28,443 nucleotides of DNA from Chrysophaeum taylorii (taxonomy: Eukaryota > Sar > Pelagophyceae > Pelagomonadales > Pelagomonadaceae): contig JAQMWT010000264.1 of NCBI GenBank assembly GCA_029834535.1, forward strand, positions 1 through 28,443, written 5' to 3'. The notes below the pieces were generated by a model. It did not search any database. It was not told the origin of the DNA and saw nothing but the letters and a program-made list of their open reading frames with translations. Positions 1 through 10,449 of this stretch are shown piece after piece. Numbering within the stretch: the first letter of the stretch is position 1; every line of letters begins with the position of its first letter. The translations under genes were made by a program, and so were the position numbers.

Positions 1-258
1 CCTCGACCGTCGACCTCGGTGATCGAAACATCGTTTCACCTTCGATAAGATGCGTGCCGGCCGGCTTCGTCGCCGCTGCGAGCGGCCACCGGACCGCTTC
101 GCGCAACGGAAAGAAGGAAAGACGGGTACACACCCGAAAACCCAAGAACGAAAATTGCGCAGAATCTTCAGAACCGAAAAGGAAGGAGAACCTGAATTTT
201 CCCTCCTGTCCCACGGCGTGCCGACTGATTTTTTGGTCGGCTCCCGAGACGCGTTGCA

Positions 259-357
259 CTCGAGGCGGTGGGGGGGGGTCCGGGGGTGTCCCCCGGCGGG
301 GGGGTTGGGGGGCAGAGCCCCCCAATTGTCGGGGGGTTCGGGGGGCTTGCCCTCGAG
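259..357. repeat. G-rich inverted-repeat block in leader
   Basis: A 7-bp inverted repeat (CTCGAGG at 259-265, CCTCGAG at 351-357) encloses a strongly G-skewed block. Inside are two perfect hairpins, G5-TGT-C5 (282-294) and G6-CAGAG-C6 (307-323), plus several more runs of five to eight G. The + strand could form G-quadruplexes. It lies in the non-coding leader upstream of Gag. Its role is unknown. Confidence 0.8.
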
Positions 358-826
358 AAAAAGGCCGGAAAAAACCCGACTTGGCTTTACTAGTCCCTCC
401 TAATAACCTGATTGCCCAACCTCAAGATGATGCGTGCGTGAGCATCGGGTTGGGCGTGTGGTGGAACCACTCGTGGTTTGGGCTATTCGAACGGCCACGT
501 TGTGACCGCCGGTCCGATAAGAGGGGCGGGTGAAAAAGTTTCGGCCACACCTGGTCTCAGAAACGGGAACCGAGAGTTCCCGGGGGTGTTGTTGCGTGAA
601 CCCCGGACGCTCGGTTCTCCGTGTTCGTCGGCGAATCGGTGAATTCGGATTTTGAGTGAGTGCAGAGCCGACGTGTTGGTGGGCGAGATTCCGACAGATC
701 GAGAGAGCCACAGCGTGCTCTTTACGTGAATCGAAATAAACGTTCGACGCGGCATCCCTCGGACGTTGAGCAGATTTTGTGAGTCTCAAGGTTGAGCGCA
801 GTTGCGAGTCTCGAGACAAAGAAGAG

Positions 827-860
827 GGCCGGGAGACCGACCATAGTCTCCAGCCCGGCC
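827..860. other. Stem-loop in gypsy-like leader
   Basis: GGCCGGG (827-833) pairs with CCCGGCC (854-860), and AGAC (834-837) pairs with GTCT inside it, with a short bulge on the 3' side. It sits about 130 bp before the Gag start. A smaller hairpin, GGGAAC/GTTCCC, lies near 563-581. The rest of 358-992 has no convincing gene. A leader or packaging role is only inference. Confidence 0.5.
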
Positions 861-992
861 GATAGCTCGGTGCATTGTATGACCAGGCGCAACGGTCAAG
901 CGCTTGAGTCGAACAGTAGCCGGCAAACTTTTATCTGTTCAACGAAAAGCTTCGGTGTGTGAGATAGTGGTTGCTATCCGAGGGGTTACACA

Positions 993-1550
993 ATGGAAAC
1001 TAGAGGAGGATGGTTCCGGGACGCCCAGGAACGACTGCGGCGTGCTATCACCCCGACCATCGAGGCATCTGCCCGACGACGGCTTGGAGCCAGGGCGGAT
1101 TACGAACGAAAAACGGAGTATACGCCAGCAGAGCGTGCTCCAAGTATGGCTAGTGTGCCGGAAGTACGCACTGCAGGACGAGAAGGGACGGGTGGAGCAG
1201 ATACCACAACAGCCCCGGTGTCTGTAACATCTGTTGGGAGTGAGCCGAGACCTTCGCCCATTCGTGAACGAGGAGACGAGCAGGGTGCAAGCGAATGGCC
1301 TCGGCCAGACCCGAGAGCTTATGCGGCGACTCGAGAATCGGAGGCGAGCGCACCTCCGGTATCACCCCCGTCTTTGTCGCCGCTGATGAGGGGGGGATAT
1401 AAATCAATCCGGAAACTTTTCGGATGATGGGCGAGCGGATCGATTACAACGTGATCAATTCCGTCGCCAAACGGATCGTCTCCAAGATGAACTGATTCCC
1501 GGCGAAGGGAGAATGAGCGACAGCACAGAGAAAATGAGCAGCTCCGTCGA
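993..1550 (+). pseudogene. Gag N-terminal region, gypsy-like, frame-broken
   Basis: From the ATG at 993 a reading frame of 144 codons runs to TGA 1425-1427. It is rich in Arg, Glu, Pro and Ser with no recognisable fold, as is usual for the N-terminal part of Gag. Between about 1425 and 1490 the same frame carries three TGA codons while another frame reads cleanly (MMGERIDYNVINSVAKRI). The original frame then resumes as a charged segment (NERQHRENEQLRRLIEESRR) leading straight into the Gag core. This pattern suggests two compensating indels and not a true end. I cannot say whether the indels are biological or sequencing errors. Confidence 0.45.
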
Positions 1551-2571
1551 TTGATCGAAGAGTCAAGGAGGAGCCGAGAGGAGCGACCACCTTCCCCGGA
1601 TATCACTCGTGAAACTCCTGAGAGAGAGGACGACGTCGTTTCATCGCTCTCGGACAAAGCGTCACCACGGAGGCATCCGGGACCTTCGAGGAGGCGGCAC
1701 TCCGAATCGGATCTGGCCCGTCCTCCAGTCGACGACGATTCTCCGGTTCGCGAAATAAAGAACTCGAAGGGAATGTTTAGACTGCATTTTCAAGCTCTTA
1801 CGGGTTCCATCACCAAACCGAAAGACGAAACGCTAACGTGGTTTCGACAGCTCCGACGCATGATAAAGGATGAACCAGATCAGCCTTCAATCGCAATGAA
1901 CATGATTCAGGGCGATTACCAAAGGGCCCCGATTACGCCATATTTGGAATGGGAGAAGGAACGACCGCTTATGTGGGAACGGTTCAAAAAAGGGCTCATT
2001 ACGCAAGAAGAGTTTGTTCCGTCACGACCCAGAGTGTCTATACGCCATAGAGGAGGCGTTGCTGTTGCCTTTTCCGCCCCGGTCCACTCCAGACCAATTG
2101 GAGAGTGACTGGCACAAGATGCGGCAAGGCAACCTCCCGCTCTCGAAGTACATTGGCAGGTGGGTGCAGATGTTCGGGATGTGGCGGGCTGCGTCCGGTC
2201 AAAAGATGGATCCGGCTGCGTTCCGCATGCACTTTATATCGCGACTGCAGTCAGCTAAGTTGCGAAGCATGGTCGAGTATGCCCATATTTCCTCTCCGGA
2301 GAGAGCAAGCTCGTTGGATCAGGCGATTCAGCTGACTCTGGACATATCGAAGATCCTCGATTCAAATCCGTCAGTAGATAAGGAAGACGACGTGAAAAAG
2401 GACAAGCAAAAGGAGCAAAAGGCCCAAAAGGCACGAGCGGCGCCGCAAAGGCAAAAGGAATGGCTCCAGCAGCAACAGCGAGTCGGCTAAATCGCGGATT
2501 CTGGAGCGCCACCCTTATCGCACACGATTGTTGACCCTGATGTGCGCCAAACGTGCACTACGTGTATATAG
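1551..2571 (+). pseudogene. Gag capsid-like core, Ty3/gypsy type
   Basis: The capsid-like part starts around FRLHFQALTGSI (about 1773). It includes WERFKKGL followed, after a frame change near 2015-2030, by a phosphorylation-poor helical stretch with LPLSKYIGRWVQMF and MHFISRLQSAKLRSMVEYA, then a paired-helix ending with SSLDQAIQLTLDISK. That is the layout of the retrotransposon Gag domain. A Lys/Gln-rich tail follows (DVKKDKQKEQKAQKA). TAA at 2488-2490 and TAG at 2569-2571 lie in frame with a short Cys pair (CTTC) between them, possibly the remains of a nucleocapsid knuckle. Homology is by pattern recognition only. Confidence 0.55.
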
Positions 2572-3535
2572 TGGGAGAAACCGTCATTTCGGCAACGAAA
2601 ACGGGAGTTGCCCTCGACGCGGCAATCCTCCCAGGAGGGAGCCCGCTGCGCGCATGTTAAGAGATGCGGACTTTCCTCCGACCGCTGAAGGACAGGAACA
2701 GTTCCGGCAGGCTATCATTGCAAACCTGACGTCAGTGAGCCAACGTACACAGGGGCCATTTGGACAGCCACCGCAGATGGTTTTCACAGCAGCACAGGGC
2801 ACAGGTGCAGGTCAGCAGCCGCTACTCACCGGCGCTCAGCAACGGGTGGTTCATCAGCAGCCAGCCACGCCGCAGGTTGCGCCAACTTCGCTGATATTGG
2901 AGGACATTGCGAGTGCTTCGAACACGATGTCGTTGATACGTCAAGCACGCCAAACGACTAGTGCGATGAGGGAGCATTAACCTCGAAATGTGAATACCAG
3001 CCAGCGCAATGATGGAGTCGCGACTCGATGGATCGATGTTCTCAATGAGGATCCGGATGGCACCAAAAGACCTGATCACTGTACGGTTCGGAACTCGGAG
3101 CTTACTGAAGGGAACGTGTCGGATGAGAACGATGAGGATGACAGTGACGAAGAGGGTCTTCCGTCCGAGGAGTATCACTTCCATGATGAGCCCATGGAGA
3201 CACCTTCCTTTCTAGTGATCACTGAAGAGACCTGGGGAGCTTGGGAGGGTCGCGGTACTGAGGTGCACAGGACTCCATTGATCATTCCGTTCCGAGGTGG
3301 TGTTAAAAAGCACGAGATCGAGTACCCCGTTCTGCTTGGCTTTCGGGACAAAATGTTCACTATTACAATAGCACCTCCGAAGGAGAAACTCGCTAACAGT
3401 TCCGCCGCCTATCCCAGCATCTCATCAGACTTCGAAGACTACTGCCCGCCGACAGCGATGAACACGGCTGGCACTAGTTCGGATCGTCGTGAAGATAAGG
3501 CAGTGACGTATGATAGGCGAAGTCTACTTGTTTGA
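2572..3535 (+). pseudogene. Gag C-terminal / pre-protease linker, acidic
   Basis: One frame stays open from about 2528 to TGA 3533-3535 except for a single TAA at 2978-2980. It first encodes a Gln/Thr/Pro-rich stretch (QQPLLTGAQQRVVHQQPATP), then after the TAA a very acidic segment (NDEDDSDEEGLPSEEY) and a hydrophobic segment near 3270-3380. Both sides of the TAA look equally protein-like, so it may be read as sense. No family is recognised. Its position between Gag and protease suggests a polyprotein linker. Confidence 0.4.
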
Positions 3536-4635
3536 CGTGCATCCCTGTGGCTATCTCTTCTCAGGATGGCTCGACGTACTCTATCATCGCTGGCGGGTTA
3601 TATGATATGGCCGATTCCCCCTATATCGACCATAGATTGTGCACAGAGCTTAGCCGTGATGGCAAGATTATTTACCGTCAGCCGTTACCGTCTAACCGCA
3701 CTCTCAGTGGATCAGGTGGTTCTGGAGCAGCGATTAAGGAGAGGATCATCCTTCGCGTCTCTTTGACGCCAGGGACTTCGACGCTGTGGATGTTTTTCGT
3801 GGGACAAACTAACGGGCAACTGCTTCTTGGAGCACGAGAGTTGCGTCTGTTGGGTGCTATCGTCGATTACACCTAGGAGGCGGCTATCTTTCGCCGCTCC
3901 GAAGTCACCATTGGAGTCATCAAAAGTAGAGTCTCCGATCTGCCCCATGATTATCAGGGAGTGGTATTGTATGATGAAGCGTTCGACGTGACCCCAACGG
4001 CGGTGCCGATGTTTCCGACAGCTTGGCTCGCCGTACAAGACGGAAATACGAAACAATAGAAGCCCTTTGAACCTCCTTGGCGATATGATAGCTTGCTTCA
4101 GTCCATCCGATCCAGAGCCAACCATCATCGCCACTACCACTGATAGCCACTGCTGGGAGATGACAGCCATACTCCGAGTGAGACTCCTGAAGTTATGGAA
4201 AATCAAAGTGGTTCTCGTCCAGTATCCCGAGAAGATAGAGCCTTCGTCCCACATTTTGCGTTCGTGACGAACACCCGCTATCTCTTGCCTGGCCATCCCT
4301 ACATGCTAGAGCTCGAGTGCGATGTGCCGCTAATGAAGGGTCAGGCGCACCGACCATGTCGTTCGCTACACCCCGATCTTCGTGTGATACCGGGATCATT
4401 ATCTTCCTACTCTCCCCAGGAGCCTAGCGAAGTTCATGTGGCTGTGGGACACATTGGAGAAGGACCCATCGGCATTGATCCCGATGTCCTCCTGATTGAA
4501 GGAGCGATCATGCGGCATGAGGGATGTGTCAACGTACAGCATGAAGCCGCGGATGAAGAGACTGACGTTTGTTTTGCGACTGCTCCTGCTGACGAAGACG
4601 ACACTGAATTGGAAGAGGATGTCGTAAGTGAATGA
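3532..4635 (+). pseudogene. Retroviral-type aspartic protease-like domain and downstream region
   Basis: The segment encodes a protein of the retropepsin type, which would cut the Gag-Pol polyprotein. The clearest sign is the C-terminal ILG-like motif (LLLGARELRLLGAIVDYT, about 3820-3873) that closes gypsy proteases. The expected D-[ST]-G site near 3600-3625 is not clean (YDMADSPYIDH), so the enzyme may be dead or the site mis-sequenced. Directly after VDYT comes TAG 3874-3876, and the same frame continues with EAAIFRRSEVTIGV, as the last protease strand would. A second TAG is at 4057-4059. A TGA-TAG pair at 4141-4146 lies where another frame also reads well. The tail to TGA 4633-4635 ends very acidic. 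No RT follows. Confidence 0.5.
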
Positions 4636-5151
4636 CTTCCACCTGAACCTCCTCCGGAGGAAGAGATAAACAAAGACAGCCGAAATGGAGGAGACTACTA
4701 AAGAGCTGCTGCTAACTAAACACGCTTCTTTAGTTTGGATACCAATCACGTGCACTTTCGTCGTCGTTTATTTCGCCGGCGCTGGTGGATCGACTTTGGG
4801 TATCCGATGCAATGAGGTCTATGGAACTTCTCTCCGCATTGTTTTAGGTTTGGACTCTTGTCCGAGCGGTTTCCCAGCTCAATTTCCCGATGATTCCTTA
4901 TGTCTTACACGATTTAGGGAAATCTCACCGTCGCGCGTGCGATTTGGTTTTGTTATATTTGCACCAGGACTATTGGAAGCATTCCTACGTTCACGCGAGT
5001 CCTCCCTGCATTTGTGGATCTGCTGCCAACCTACACTACAGAGACGCGCGTAAGGGTGCTGCCATCACTTCCTTGGTTCTGCGTCATTTCGTAATGCGCC
5101 TCATGTCATTGGACGATGGACGTTGGAGCACCATCCGTGATACCCCTTGTA
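4636..5151 (+). other. No recognised gene between the two retroelements
   Basis: Short open frames exist (4685-5053 and 4890-5156) but neither shows a domain I know. A Pro/Glu-rich continuation of the upstream frame (LPPEPPPEEEINKD) follows TGA 4633. The stretch may be 3' sequence of the gypsy-like remnant or extra LTR sequence of E1. Its right edge is set by the E1 leader homology beginning at 5152. Confidence 0.4.
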
Positions 5152-5332
5152 AATAGAGACAGAAAATTCCTTTCTCGGGTTACAATTCACACTCACACAC
5201 CAAAATCACCAAGAATCGCTGTTTCGATCATCGTGCTGCTCCTTGTGTCGTTAGAGACAGGACGTTAGAGGGCAGCACGACCACTGCCACCATTCTCTAC
5301 CAGAGGCACAGTGATTTTTACTGTTCTCTAGG
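5152..5332 (+). repeat. LTR-like / leader sequence of E1
   Basis: This 181-bp stretch aligns by eye with 16712-16908 in front of the E2 Gag. The start is shared (AATAGAGAYAGAAAAT), the end is shared (TTACTGTTCTCTAGG, ending 5332), and shorter matches lie between (CGCTGT, TTAGACAG-like, ACCACTG). Length and position before Gag suit a short copia LTR. A second copy of the same element's LTR is not in the window, so LTR identity is not proven. Confidence 0.5.
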
Positions 5333-5361
5333 TTTGGACCCAGTCCGGTACTGGTAGAGAA
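5293..5361 (+). other. Conserved leader stem-loop, E1 copy
   Basis: TTCTCTACCAG (5293-5303) is the exact complement of CTGGTAGAGAA (5351-5361). The loop contains the block also found in E2: TTACTGTTCTCTAGG, then TTGG, CCAGTCC and GGTA. In E2 the stem has a different sequence but is again perfect. The placement at the LTR-leader boundary suggests a role in priming, packaging or translation of the element RNA. Confidence 0.6.
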
Positions 5362-5489
5362 ACGTCCCTCCTAAAAGACATCGACTTCGATCGACGTCTC
5401 GGACAAAGGCACAGGATATCTATGTAGAGCAGTCTCCTGAAGTTCCTGAAGTTTGTAAGACCGTATTCGAGTCTCATCGCTTGCTACTG

Positions 5490-7170
5490 ATGAAAAAGTG
5501 AGAAAGCAACTTGCAAAACGCAACCCCAACAACTTGGCGACTCAAGACCCCAACGTCACGAGTTTGGGATTTGCGAAGCACACATCAAGAACATGCTCTC
5601 TGCATCTGGATCTCGCAAAATATCGATGCTTTGCAAGCTCGGCGCGCCGCTGAAAACGCTGCCTACCGTGATATGCTCGCCGCTGAACACGCCGAGCTCG
5701 TCGCAAGAATCGAAGCCATGTACGAGCCACTCGACCAAGACGAGCAACCTGGACAAGATTCCACCCCAGCCGTTCACATGGCAACCCCCCTCAAGCAAAC
5801 TTCTCTCGAAGTTGCGACCCAAGACCCGATCATCTCGATGGTCACTCCCCCTCCTGCTGTCCAGCACGTTCTCGAACATGGACAACACCCGCCTTCTGCC
5901 GTTCACCCCGTCGGATGCCAAACCCCTCACGTCAAAGTCTCGGCCCCCACAGCCGTCACTCCAGACCCTGGCATAGCCAACGTTACTCCACAACCTGGCA
6001 CACCCCACCTTCACAATGATGTTGAACACTCCACCAACACCACCACTCTTCATTCCCCCCTTCACTCCACCTACACCACTGGAGCCACCACCTCCTTCCC
6101 TGGAGCCTTCCTCCCCACTTTCGGCGATTCCCTCCCACCCATCTTCTCAAGTTCCGCCTCCCCCTCTTCCATCTACTCCCCACGACAACCACCCCTTTCC
6201 ACAAGACCATGCCACCTACGGCCATGGCGGCCCCGGCACCTCCATTCCTAACCAAGCCCTTCCGCGGCTCAAGCTCCTACCGCCCCATCATCGGACCCTC
6301 CTGTCCGATCTTCATCATCTTTCGAACGTCGCAGTCCCCCCCATTCTCCCCTCCACCCGCGTGATTACGCACTCCACGGATACGACCCTTCTCCCATCAC
6401 AACCCCAGCATCGCTCAACCTTCCTTCTCCAAGTTCCCGTGCACCTCCGTCCGCGCTCCAACAAGAGTTCGCCGCCACACAAGCTGCACTCGACTCCCAA
6501 ACCGCCGACTTGGCCGCAACCAAGGCCGCGCTCACCCTCGCGGATAACGCTTTGGTCTCCGCCACCACTACACTCACCATAACCGACGCTGCTCTAGCCT
6601 CCGCAACCGCCAAGCTCGCCATCCAAGCCGGCGAACTGGTCTCCACCCAAGCCGAACTCCATCTTAAAGACACCCAGCTCAAGGCACTCGAAAATGCCCA
6701 CGCTGACATCCGCAGCTCCCACTCCGAAACCCACGCCGTTCTCCACACCATTCTTGCCTCCGTAGACGGCAACAACTCCACCTCTGATGCTGCCTTGCAT
6801 CTTTCTCATCCTTCCTCCACCCATCACCTACCTTCATCCCCGCCCGAACACACCTTCCCCGATGCCTCTCTCCCGCTCCTACCCGCGTGCCATAACCATC
6901 TCAGCGGATCCCCCGGACCCGGTTCTCCTGGTTCACCGCCCGCGCCGCCTTTCTGTCCTCGACCCCCCGCCATCTCTGGCCCCTCCTCCTCTGCCACATC
7001 ACTCTTCGCCTCTCCGGCACCCACGGTCCCCCTTTGGACCCGCTCGCCTCCTGGCCATCTGGTTCACACCAACTCGACCACATCCCCATGTTCGAGTTGC
7101 GAGGGCGTACATACAACACCGGCGACCGTACCCACACCACCGGCGACGTTCTCCACGTGCAAGTCAATAC
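5490..7170 (+). pseudogene. E1 Gag, Ala-rich coiled-coil protein
   Basis: The main frame reads from about 5600 to about 6950 with one TAA (6249-6251). It begins with a helical segment (AAENAAYRDMLAAEHAELVA), then a long Pro/Thr/Ser-rich linker, then an Ala-rich heptad-like coiled coil (about 6465-6720; QQEFAATQAALDSQTADLAA and TQAELHLKDTQLKALENAHA), then another Pro/Ser-rich tail. From about 7010 the coding frame appears to move by two (LDPLASWPSGSHQLDHIPMF). A short frame before 5600 (EKVRKQLAKRNPNN) suggests another indel near the start. The same coiled-coil-first layout is seen in E2 and E3b. The strong C bias opens shadow frames, so the exact frame path is uncertain. Confidence 0.5.
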
Positions 7171-7500
7171 CAAGAAACAAGACTACGACGATGACAAGTC
7201 GACAACTTTGGAATTGGCAAAAGACAGCTCTATCTCCGATGGTAACGACCACCATCACGCTGCCACGGCATTCATAAGGGAATCCTCTCTCTTTGGGCAC
7301 AACGGCCCAGATAGCAGCCCTGCCGACGTGCAAAGCGAAACAGAAGCGAAGCAACGTAGATCAAGAGTCGACAAATTCGGAATTGGCAACAGAAAGCTCT
7401 ACGCCCGATGGTCGCGAACACCATCACGTTGCCACGGCATGCACTAGGGCTTATTTTCTCTTTGGGCACAACGGCCCAGGCTGCAGCTCTGCCGACGGAA
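7171..7500 (+). repeat. 169-bp tandem duplication in E1 coding sequence
   Basis: Units at about 7171-7339 and 7340-7500 align at a constant offset of 169 bp (GTCGACAA at 7198 and 7367; GGAATTGGCAA at 7210 and 7379; CTTTGGGCACAACGGCCCAG at 7291 and 7460). They are about three-quarters identical. Both encode the same peptide pattern (HHH-ATA then LFGHNGP), but in frames differing by one, as 169 is not a multiple of three. The duplication therefore breaks the frame unless balanced by another indel. Confidence 0.85.
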
Positions 7501-9163
7501 CAACAAGTCACCTCGTTCCCCCACCGACAAGTCAACAAGTAAGACACCACCCACAGATGATCCCGAGTATTGCGCCTACATCGACTATGGCAACCCCACT
7601 CGTGGATCAACAGCCGCAACACCTCCGATGCCCCAGGCAACAGCGCTGCAGGCTACCGACAACCTCCTCTCTGATCCCGACCCCTGGTCTGATGCCTACA
7701 GTGAAGAAGCAAGTCCAACTTCACTAGTCTCGAAGATGGTCTCCCCAACCATTCTCGATCAACAGCCCGATCCGTATGCCATCAGCAATGCCCCCGCTAT
7801 GTCGCATCCACGGGAACACGACACGCCGTCAACGGTCCCACGGTCACCATACCCGCAGGAACTCACTGCAGGTGTCAGCTCAGATTCACCGAGTACTCAC
7901 GCCTCGTTCAATGTCTCTCGATCAGTCGCTCCTGATCACTTCAAAGCTGGTTCCACCTCACAGTCTTCTCTCTCCGCAGACAGGCGCGCACTGACGCTCA
8001 CCGACGCTCACTGCTCCACCCACCATACACCTTCCCGGCTGGGTGCGCTGGATGACACTGCCCGGTAGGTTGCGTGGACCCATTTGCGATCACCAGTTTA
8101 CGACTCAATGGATTTCGCAGCACAGGCTCAACCGCTCTTCCACTCTCAGTCAGAGGACGCACTCCTTTTGGATGCCGACCCTCGTGTCTCACCGATACCA
8201 AGTTTTTGGCAAGCCTCCACCATGGCCGCAGTCACAGACACAAATTTCGAGAGTTATGAACGCTCCGATCAGACGCAAACTGTGCACGCTCCTATTGCGA
8301 CCACTTACATCCTTTATGTCCGCTTGCGTAGCCCTTTTCTGGACGCCACACGGCTACGCTGCCTCCGGAAAATCGATGTTGCGCTCTCAGGAGACATTCT
8401 CCGCGCGCACTGCATTGACTCGCTATACTCGAGCCCCTCATGCCCGCGTACTCGCATAACAGGAATGCACACCGAATGTTCAACGCCAACTGTCGGCTCA
8501 AATGCAGACATGCACCATCGCCACGTACGACGCCTCACTCAACAGCGCCCTACCGCTCGGCACGTCACTCCTCATTCGAGGACGCATGTCATAACCTCGC
8601 ACCTTCGCATGTACTACGCGCCTATGGGCAATCCTGGTCACTCTGGCACTCGCCGCTCTGGTCCCCGCACCTTCGTCATTGAGGATGCCACCAGTATGCC
8701 AGACCCTTCCATCGCCCTTGGCTCTACTGCATTCACGCACTACGACCCCAGCGAACTCGCACTCTCCTTCGGCGATCCTCCTTGTCGATTTCCCGCAGCG
8801 GATCCCGCGAATCCCAGGCCGGATATTCTACCCAACGACATCTCAGCTCATGCACCCATCTGCATTACCTTGCAGACAGGTCAGCTGCGCGCCACACCCC
8901 TTTTTGGCACTGATTCGGACCACTCGCACTACGCGATCTTGCTCTTTGAGCATGACCCGCTTCTCGATGCTCCCCGCGTCACCGCCTTTAGCATCAAGAC
9001 ACGTGTCTTTTCCACCGACGCTCCGCGCCGCCATGTGTCTCTCGACCTTCCGATCACCAACATAAGCCGCTCGCGCCCACACCTAGCCGCGCACGCCTTA
9101 CGATGGCGCATTTCGATTGGTGACTTCAAAGGGTTGGTTCGACACACCGACGTTCGACTTTGA
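7501..9163 (+). CDS. E1 polyprotein segment of unknown function, with in-frame TAG
   Basis: One frame is open from about 7501 (NNKSPRSPTDKSTSKTPPTD) to TGA 9161-9163, interrupted only by TAG 8066-8068. The first half is acidic and Ser/Pro-rich. The second half is globular-looking, with hydrophobic strands including YAILLFEHDPLL at 8930, the first example of a module repeated elsewhere in E1 and E2. The TGA at the end coincides with a frame change near 9125-9135 at a GGG run, after which 9117-9569 continues in another frame. No known domain is recognised. It should lie between Gag and integrase in the polyprotein. Confidence 0.5.
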
Positions 9164-10086
9164 ACTTACGAGTGACTTCATGGCAATCCCCATTGCCAAG
9201 ACGTCTGACGCTACGCAACCATGTCTCTGGAACTTCCACTCCACAGAAACTGCCAGCCAAGTAAGCATTCAGCTCCCCACAGCTATCGCTCAACAGCTAC
9301 TTCTCGTCTCGCACATAGCAACAGCTACAATTTCGCATTCTCTTATGGACGAAAGCCCCACCGCTATTGCTCAACAGCTACTTCTCGTCTCGCACATAGC
9401 AACGACTACAATTTCGCAGTCTCTTATGGACGAAAGACAACAGATAAGACCACAACGGCTAGCTACACCAGTCAGTCCATCACGCAGCAGACGAGACAAT
9501 GCAAGCCATCTGCACAGCACTGCTCCAGACCAAGAAGACGATCTCCAGGTCCAACGTTCAATCGCTTGACCACGCACACGTTCTGTCACTCGACCTTGCA
9601 CGGCTACAGGCTCCATATCACTCATAGCTGATGCACCCCATTCGACTGATCCGTCCTTCAGACATGTCCCGCTCGCAGAAGCACCACCGCAGGACGCACA
9701 GGCACATCATCAAGATATAGGTAAGCGCACCGCGATTGCGCGCACTAGCGTATTACGCCTATCCAATCACGACGAAATGAAGGTACAGCTACGTTTGCTC
9801 TCTTCGCATCTGGAAGACGAAGGCCACCTTCCAACCTCCCAGTCAAATGATCCGCCCCTGCTGCCGCAATTCACGTGAGCGCAGATGATCTCGCTTCCCC
9901 GCACGACTACAGATCCGGCCCTAGCAAATGTCAGCACTCACCAGAGTTATGCGCACCCGCTGGAATCTTACCAGCACCGCCAACTCAGCCCGGCAGATCA
10001 CTGCACCACCTCGGTCTCCCTTGATACTATGGCATTGCATCGCTCCTTAGCGATCACTTCATGTCATATATTGGACGACTATGATT
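9117..10086 (+). pseudogene. E1 polyprotein segment, continued, interrupted by the 365-bp repeat
   Basis: The frame picks up as DTPTFDFELTSDFMAIPIAK near 9135 and runs through an in-frame tandem repeat to TGA 9567. Around 9560-9640 another frame reads better (SLDHAHVLSLDLARLQAPYH, then TAG). The first frame then resumes (RHVPLAEAPPQDAQAHHQDI). TGA 9878-9880 again falls where a second frame is plausible. The segment stops inside a Tyr-Asp codon pair at 10080-10085, where the short repeat has inserted. The same frame continues after it at 10450. Function unknown. Confidence 0.4.
9275..9436 (+). repeat. 81-bp in-frame tandem repeat
   Basis: Units 9275-9355 and 9356-9436 are nearly identical and exactly 27 codons long. 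Each encodes the peptide starting PTAIAQQLLLVSHIAT and ending SLMDE. Because the length is a multiple of three, the duplication keeps the frame, unlike the 169-bp duplication upstream. Confidence 0.9.
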
Positions 10087-10449
10087 CCCTTACCCTGATC
10101 GCCGACTGCGGTTGCGATGGAGGACGGTGCCTCATGAATCCTGAGCCTTGCGAGGGCATCCGCCCTCCCGGCGTAGGTTGGCACCTATTCGCCTCCCGGG
10201 CGGCCGGTTGGCAGCCGGAACGTTCGCAGTGGGACGGGGTATGGCCGGGGGGCGAAGACGGAAGGTTATCGACGAGTTGGTTGTCAGTCACATCGCGGTC
10301 TCCTCGTCGCATGGCGACAAGCTTGATGGTCACTCTCCGCCGACCGACCTTTCGGCGCTCCTCGTCTACAGGCCCGTGATTCCGGACTGGCACCTGTCGG
10401 TCCGGCCTGGCTCCCATGCTCGGGAGAGGTCTGAAGTTAGTTAGTTAGT
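10087..10449 (+). mobile_element. SINE-like 365-bp repeat, copy 1
   Basis: Full-length copy, 363 bp, starting CCCTTACCCTGATC and ending in a (TTAG)n-type tail. It is flanked by a perfect 7-bp duplication TATGATT (10080-10086 and 10450-10456). Removing the repeat and one TATGATT rejoins the coding frame on the two sides (frame of 10080 with frame of 10450). Internal hairpins are GAGGGC/GCCCTC (10152-10167), CCGGAC/GTCCGG (10382-10405) and CTCCC/GGGAG (10411-10425). No protein is expected. The open frames through it are incidental. No tRNA-like A and B boxes were found. Confidence 0.85.

Larger units (their letters stand above)
1..4640 (+). mobile_element. Ty3/gypsy-like retroelement remnant
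   Basis: The segment reads leader, Gag, acidic linker and aspartic-protease-like domain in that order on the + strand, which is the 5' half of a gypsy-type element. No RT, RNase H or integrase follows before the next element starts near 5152, so the pol part is missing. No LTR pair can be shown because only one side is present. The assignment rests on the Gag core (1773-2350) and on the protease C-terminal motif near 3825-3873, both judged by eye. The frame changes several times, and TAA/TAG codons occur in otherwise continuous frame. Confidence 0.6.

Noticed and set aside
870..950. Possible tRNA gene around GAGTCGAAC
   Set aside because: No acceptor stem or anticodon arm can be folded around it.
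6016..6582. Separate 188-codon Pro/Ser-rich gene
   Set aside because: It is a shadow frame opened by strong C bias over the E1 Gag linker. The coiled-coil frame is the better coding candidate.
7275..7277. In-frame TAA counted at first as a read-through codon
   Set aside because: The 169-bp duplication shows that the coding frame in this unit is a different one, so this TAA is not in the coding frame.
10079..10444. Open frames of about 100 codons conserved in all copies of the 365-bp repeat, on both strands
   Set aside because: Conservation is explained by recent DNA copying. The frames extend into unrelated flanks, and the truncated copy shows no sign of protein constraint.
10087..10449. 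tRNA-derived SINE head
   Set aside because: I looked for A-box and B-box consensus sequences in both orientations and found no acceptable pair.
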